From the NCBI GenBank assembly GCA_028829895.1, contig CM054178.1:23603701-23667700 (forward strand): a stretch of DNA of 64,000 bases, given 5' to 3'. Every line of letters begins with the position of its first letter. Position 1 is the stretch's first letter. Both the position numbers and the translations under genes were made by a program. The notes under the pieces are model-generated. The model did no database searches. It was not told where the DNA came from and saw nothing but the letters and a program-made list of their open reading frames with translations. This DNA comes from Sinotaia quadrata. Taxonomy: Eukaryota; Mollusca; Gastropoda; Architaenioglossa; Viviparidae. This document shows, one piece after another, positions 59,451 to 64,000 of the stretch.

Positions 59451-59990
59451 TTCAAGATTGTAAGAATGAAAGGGACATATTTACCTGTTTATTCAAGAAT
59501 GTAAGAACAAAAGGAGTGTGTTTACTTGTTTATTCAAGAAAGTAAGAACAAAAGGAGTGTGTATATTTGTTTATTCAAGAAAGTAAGAACAAAAGGAGTG
59601 TGTTTATTTGTTTATTCAAGAAAGTAAGAACAAAAGGGATGTGTTTACTTGTTTATTCAAGAAAGTAAGAGCAAAAGGGATGTGTTTACTTGTTTATTCA
59701 AGAAAGTAAGAACAAAAGACTTGTGTTTACTTGTTTATTCAAGAATGTAAGAACAAAAGGATTGTGTTTACTTGTTTCAGTCAAAAATATAAGAACACTT
59801 TCAGTCAAGAATGTAAATATGAAAGGAGAATATTTACTTGTTTCACTCAAGAATGTAAATATAAAGGAGAATATTTACTTGTTTCACTCAAGAATGTAAA
59901 TATAAAGGAGAATATTTACTTGTTTCACTCAAGAATGTATGAATCATCAAAGGGGCATGTTTACTTGTTCCATCCAGGAATATAAGAAAA
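59451..59990 (+). repeat. ~37-bp minisatellite, about 14 copies
   Basis: Units of the type TTACTTGTTTATTCAAGAAA then GTAAGAACAAAAGGAGTGTG; continues the previous array in diverged form. Confidence 0.9.
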
Positions 59991-60380
59991 CTGGGATGTG
60001 TTTGTTTCATTCCAAATCATAAACCAAAACAAAAGAAGAAAAGGATATGTATGCTTCTGTGAATCATAATTGTATAAATATAAAGGTGTGTGAACTTGTT
60101 TGAATGATGATGATACAGCAATGAAAGGATATGTATGTTTGTTTGAATCATGACTGACTGAATGAAAGGGCAGGTATGTTTGTTTGAACCATGATAATAT
60201 ATAAATGAAATGGCACATATGTTTGTTTGAACCATGATAAAATTTAAATGAAAGGGCATGTATGTTGTTTGAACAATGATAATATATAAATAAAGGGGCA
60301 TTGTAATTTGAATCATGACTGAATGAATGAAGATCATGTGTGTTTGTTTAAATCATGATTGAATGAATGAAAGGCATGTG
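59991..60380 (+). repeat. ~42-bp minisatellite, about 8 copies
   Basis: Units of the type GAAAGGGCATGTATGTTTGT then TTGAATCATGATAATATATAA. Confidence 0.85.
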
Positions 60381-60680
60381 TGCTTTAATGGTACTGAGCT
60401 AACTACATATAAGAAATACATGAACAATTGTTTGTAACAAAGTTTATTTAACTTTCTTTTTGTATTGAAATGTAAATATCCACCCGTCAACATGCATTTT
60501 TCAATTGTATCATCATCATCCTAATCAGCCATTAGATATTCCAGAAGATAAATTGAAATGCTAAAGTTGATAGTCTCTCTGAACTTAATGTTTTAGAATT
60601 ATATAATGTTTGCACATCATATTAATAGAGGTATATAGGTAAGTGCACTTTGAAATGATGTATACTTAACTCTTTTAAAC

Positions 60681-60891
60681 GGTTCACCAACAAATGCGTG
60701 CCCTGCCAAATACGCGCCGACAAAAACGCGATGGACAAAAGCGCGATGATGTGTTCTGTCCCTAACCCTAATCCTAACCCCTAATCCTAACCCCTAATCC
60801 TAACCCTAATCCTAACCCTAACCCTAACCTAACCCTATCGCGCATTTGTTGGTGCACGCAATTGTCATTTGCGTATTTGACGGGATCACCC
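60681..60891. mobile_element. GC-rich palindromic element with telomere-like core
   Basis: This is an island of CG-containing sequence in AT-rich surroundings. CACCAACAAATGCG near the left end is inverted as CGCATTTGTTGGTG at 60841-60854. Two 15-bp direct units (GACAAAAACGCGATG, GACAAAAGCGCGATG) lie at about 60719-60747. The flanks TTTTAAAC (60673-60680) and TTTTGAAC (60892-60899) could be an 8-bp target duplication with one mismatch. It may be a MITE or foldback element. Confidence 0.5.
60760..60837 (+). repeat. Interstitial telomere-like repeat
   Basis: Degenerate CCCTAA units mixed with CCCCTAATCCTAA variants, about 12 units. TTAGGG is the usual telomere repeat of molluscs and many animals. 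It lies wholly inside the palindromic element. Confidence 0.8.
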
Positions 60892-60899
60892 TTTTGAAC

Positions 60900-62235
60900 T
60901 GTGTCTACAATAGTTAATGTGTTATATGTGAAACTGCCACCAGTGGTTTATGAAAATGTCAGCACATAGCACAAAGGACTTTGTGTCACTCTGAAATAAT
61001 GATTGTATGAATGAAAATATGTGCAAGCTTGTGTGAATCAGAATTGTAACCACTTTGAATCAGTAGTATTGTCTTACTTAGTTAAATTGAAATTTGGATT
61101 AGCAAGGTGTCACATTGGCTCCCTAGACCAGTCTTGTATCAAAATCTGATGTAGTACAGAACTGTATATTCAGGATGCTATTAATCATCTTAAAATATGC
61201 ACACAGATTTGGAAGATCTTTCCTGACACCAAGACGGTATATCATATTTTGTGATTGATTATTTCTTTCCATTTAAGCTCTTGTTGTTAAGCTCTTGTTG
61301 TCTTTATTTAACAGATTGGCAAGTTGTTCAAATGTTGTTTTTTTAACAGATTTTAATTGATTTTATTTTTGTTTACAAACAGTTGTTTTAAAATTATATA
61401 TATTGAAAATCAAAATGCAACACAAATATTCTGGTATTATCATTTTTAAAATGCCTCCATTTCATAAGATTATTCCATAACGCACTTTTAAAAGCACCAT
61501 GTAGCAATTCTGTGTAGTTACGTATGACATATGCCGTGTCAAACACACCAGTCATCAGGTCATGCTCACCAAAATAAAAACTGAAAACAAGTAATTAAAG
61601 AATAAATAATTATGATTGATATAAATCAGAGTAAAGCAGTTATATATTTATTACTGAATACTGTTTTTAGAAGAGATACATACAACAATTTGTAGTACTT
61701 AATGACTTCTGTACACAGTAATTAGTCTCTTCTTTTTTTTTATATGCATTTATATTTTGTTACATTTTCTTATTATTTTTCTGGTTTATAACTTTTCTTA
61801 AATATTGATTGTTGTCTTAAAAATGTGGAGTTGTGTATGTTGTATGTGTGGTGTGTGATAGTAAGAATGTATATCTATAGTCATGTGTGTTATAAAGTGG
61901 ATTATATATAGACTTTTGTTAAGGACAATTTCAAGTGAGTATACTGTTTACATTATTATATAAAATACATAATAAAATGTTTATACGTATTCTTGCTATT
62001 GTTTCTTTCTGAACTATCACTGGGGTTTTTCTTACCCTTTAAAAAATGTAACCACAATTCTTGTGTGCAAGATTATCATTCTTTAAATGATCACTTAAAT
62101 ATCTCTCTTTATCTTTCTCTTTTCTTATTGTTTGTCTTAGAAAGTTGGTTTAAATCACTTAATGGGAATGTAACTGTAGGTAGCATCTGGTTTGAGGTTA
62201 TTTTAAATCTGGTGCTTTTTAGTAAGTTGAAGTAC
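60900..62235. other. No gene recognised
   Basis: AT-rich unique sequence after the last recognised exon; probably still intron. Confidence 0.5.
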
Positions 62236-62239
62236 AAGC

Positions 62240-62560
62240 TCATTGGAAAGTTTGTGTTCATCCTTAACTAAGGATATAAATTTGTATTGTTCAAACTACA
62301 GATTCTTTTTCAAATTTTGTATCAGTCCTGAATTAAAGTATATAAATTTGTATTGTTCATTTCAAAGTACAGATTCTTTACAAACTTTGTATCAATCCTT
62401 AATTAAAGTATATAAATTGTGTTGTTCATTTCAAAGTACAGATTTTTTAGAAACTTTGTATCAATCCTTAATTATATTATATAAATATTTACTTATCATT
62501 TCAGTCAAAGTACAAATTCTTTAGAAACTTTTTGTTCAAATTAAAACTAAACACTTGTAT
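62240..62560 (+). repeat. ~70-bp minisatellite, 4-5 copies
   Basis: Unit AAAGTACAGATTCTTTAGAA then ACTTTGTATCAATCCTTAATTAAAGTATATAAATTTG. Confidence 0.9.
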
Positions 62561-63500
62561 GATACATTCAGTTTTTGAACAGTAAAAAGTACAAACTCAT
62601 TAGAAACTTTAGATGTCGACTTTATGAAGAATGTTGTACAATATCCTTCAGACACTGAACAGTCCATGACTTTCTTGAACATATAGGTCAAGCAGCATGT
62701 GCACTGCCATAGCTATTACAAAAATAGATTTTTGTGATCAAATTTTGGATTTCATTGCTTACATTATATTACAACGAATCACTCTCATTTAATATTGTTT
62801 TCTTAAGCTATAAGCCATAAATAAATCATTGGAATGCAATGTGCAGTGTACGGATATACAAACAACTGGAGAAAATGTTTAAAAGGCATTAAATCAATCT
62901 TGTTTTGAACATTTCTTAATCAAACAATTTGACTGTCGATGTGCTGTACCCTTTGATTTCTTTTGAATGTCATTGGAACCAGACCTCAAAAGACAGAGGT
63001 TGTCTACTTTGCAGTTGAAAAATTCTCCACAGAATGATTATGTGTGCTGATAAATATTGTACCATTGACAACCCTATACCAGAGTTTTATCTTGGTTAAA
63101 AAGAGTTGAGTACTGATACACTATTCAGCAACAATGATATCTGCTACAAATCCTTATGCCTAAGCATACCTGTTGAAGTGGGAAAAAGAAAGTTGTTGTT
63201 AACTTGAGGGGGGAGGCACTTCTGGCTTCAGTCGATTTCATGCTGTGTAGGGTGGGGGTGGGGAGGAGACAAAGAAAAAGAAAGTCAATGTGGCAATTCT
63301 AACCTATCTGATAATCTCCATAACATGTCTTTTTGATGACCCAATCTTACTTTCAAAGTATCCATGTTTATGTGAGATTCTAAAAATGACTAACTTCTAA
63401 CGAGCGGCTCAGAGCAAATATACTTTCTCGCAACAATTCCACAAACCTGCAGTTGATCACAAAAGTCTTGAGGATTTACAAATGTCACTGTTGACATATA
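62561..63500. other. No gene recognised
   Basis: Unique sequence. A purine-rich GGGTGGGGGTGGGGAGGAGA stretch lies at 63250-63270. Confidence 0.5.
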
Positions 63501-63509
63501 TTTTAAGTA

Positions 63510-63640
63510 AGGTATGGAAAGTTGTAGATATATACAAAATTCATTAGAAACATTATATTTAGACTTTATTAAGTACTTGTATTCAATCTCTGAACAATAT
63601 TGTTGAAAACTCATTAGAAACATTATTTAGGCTTAAATTA
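63510..63640 (+). repeat. ~85-bp direct repeat, 2 copies
   Basis: AAATTCATTAGAAACATTAT then ATTTAGACTT, again at about 63608 with changes. Confidence 0.75.
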
Positions 63641-63739
63641 TATTTGTATGGTGTACTTAGTCCTGTAGAACAAGAACGAAACCCTTGGGAAAAGATTTTC
63701 TCACAATTTCACTGCTATGTATTTCAGTCATTGTTTAAT

Positions 63740-63925
63740 GAAGTACAGAGCAGGCATAACTAAGTGCAGAGTAGACATAACCAAGTGCAGGCATAACTAA
63801 GTGCATAGTAGACATAACCAAGTACAGACAACTAAGTATAGAGCATACACAACTAAGTGCTGAATAGACATATCTAAGTACAGAGCAATCACAACTAAGT
63901 GCTGAATAGACATAACTAAGTGTTT
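63740..63925 (+). repeat. ~24-bp minisatellite, about 8 copies
   Basis: Unit GAGTAGACATAACCAAGTGC with GCATAACTAAGTGC variants. Confidence 0.9.
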
Positions 63926-64000
63926 CCTTGGCATACTATTGTGCTTTGGGGATCGTTGGAGCTTGTTGCGTCTATGTACAAGACAGACGCTGATCTTGTG

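Noticed and set aside
59003..59455. 150-codon minus-strand frame with LPFW repeats
   Set aside because: Period effect of the 40-bp array; no splice or start context.
60760..60837. Chromosome end
   Set aside because: Only about 12 degenerate units, with unique sequence on both sides and inside a small palindromic element.

Overview
The window is a piece of an animal nuclear genome. It is AT-rich, has one large spliced plus-strand gene with short exons separated by long introns, and the introns are full of minisatellite arrays, CA/TG runs and a few decayed transposons. There is no bacterial-style gene packing, no rRNA or tRNA gene and no CRISPR array. The intron style and the invertebrate-type transposon remnants suggest a lophotrochozoan, most likely a cephalopod mollusc. 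That taxonomic call is an inference.

Main result: 32 exons between 292 and 58392 join with matching intron phases at every junction into one open frame of 4182 nt (1394 codons, both ends open). The second half is a long coiled coil whose order of segments follows vertebrate ANKRD26 (family ANKRD26/POTE/CCDC144). The first half is acidic and low in complexity. It carries four copies of a D/E-S-[DS]-D-W-D-S type motif and one 519-nt exon encoding a Q/S/G-rich region with aromatic residues at regular spacing. The ankyrin repeats expected at the N-terminus would lie upstream of base 1. The last exon ends in a normal donor, so the C-terminus lies beyond base 64000 or was missed.

Region by region: 1-13031 holds exons 1-6, a hairpin (5349-5423), and a decayed TTAA-flanked Kolobok/Mutator-like transposon (7166-9520). 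13032-25907 holds exons 7-14 and several large arrays. 25908-34921 is the largest intron, about 9 kb. 34922-58392 holds the Q/S/G exon and the coiled-coil exons. 58393-64000 has no recognised exon; it holds minisatellites and a small GC-rich palindromic element with telomere-like CCCTAA repeats inside.

The most unusual observation is that at least seven of the 32 exons have an intronic minisatellite whose repeat unit spans the exon-intron boundary, so 5' or 3' splice sites are themselves tandemly copied. The clearest case is exon 29, where 64 bp containing the exon end and its donor is present seven times. In the cases I could translate, the copied sites lead to a stop codon, so only one boundary copy per array keeps the frame open.
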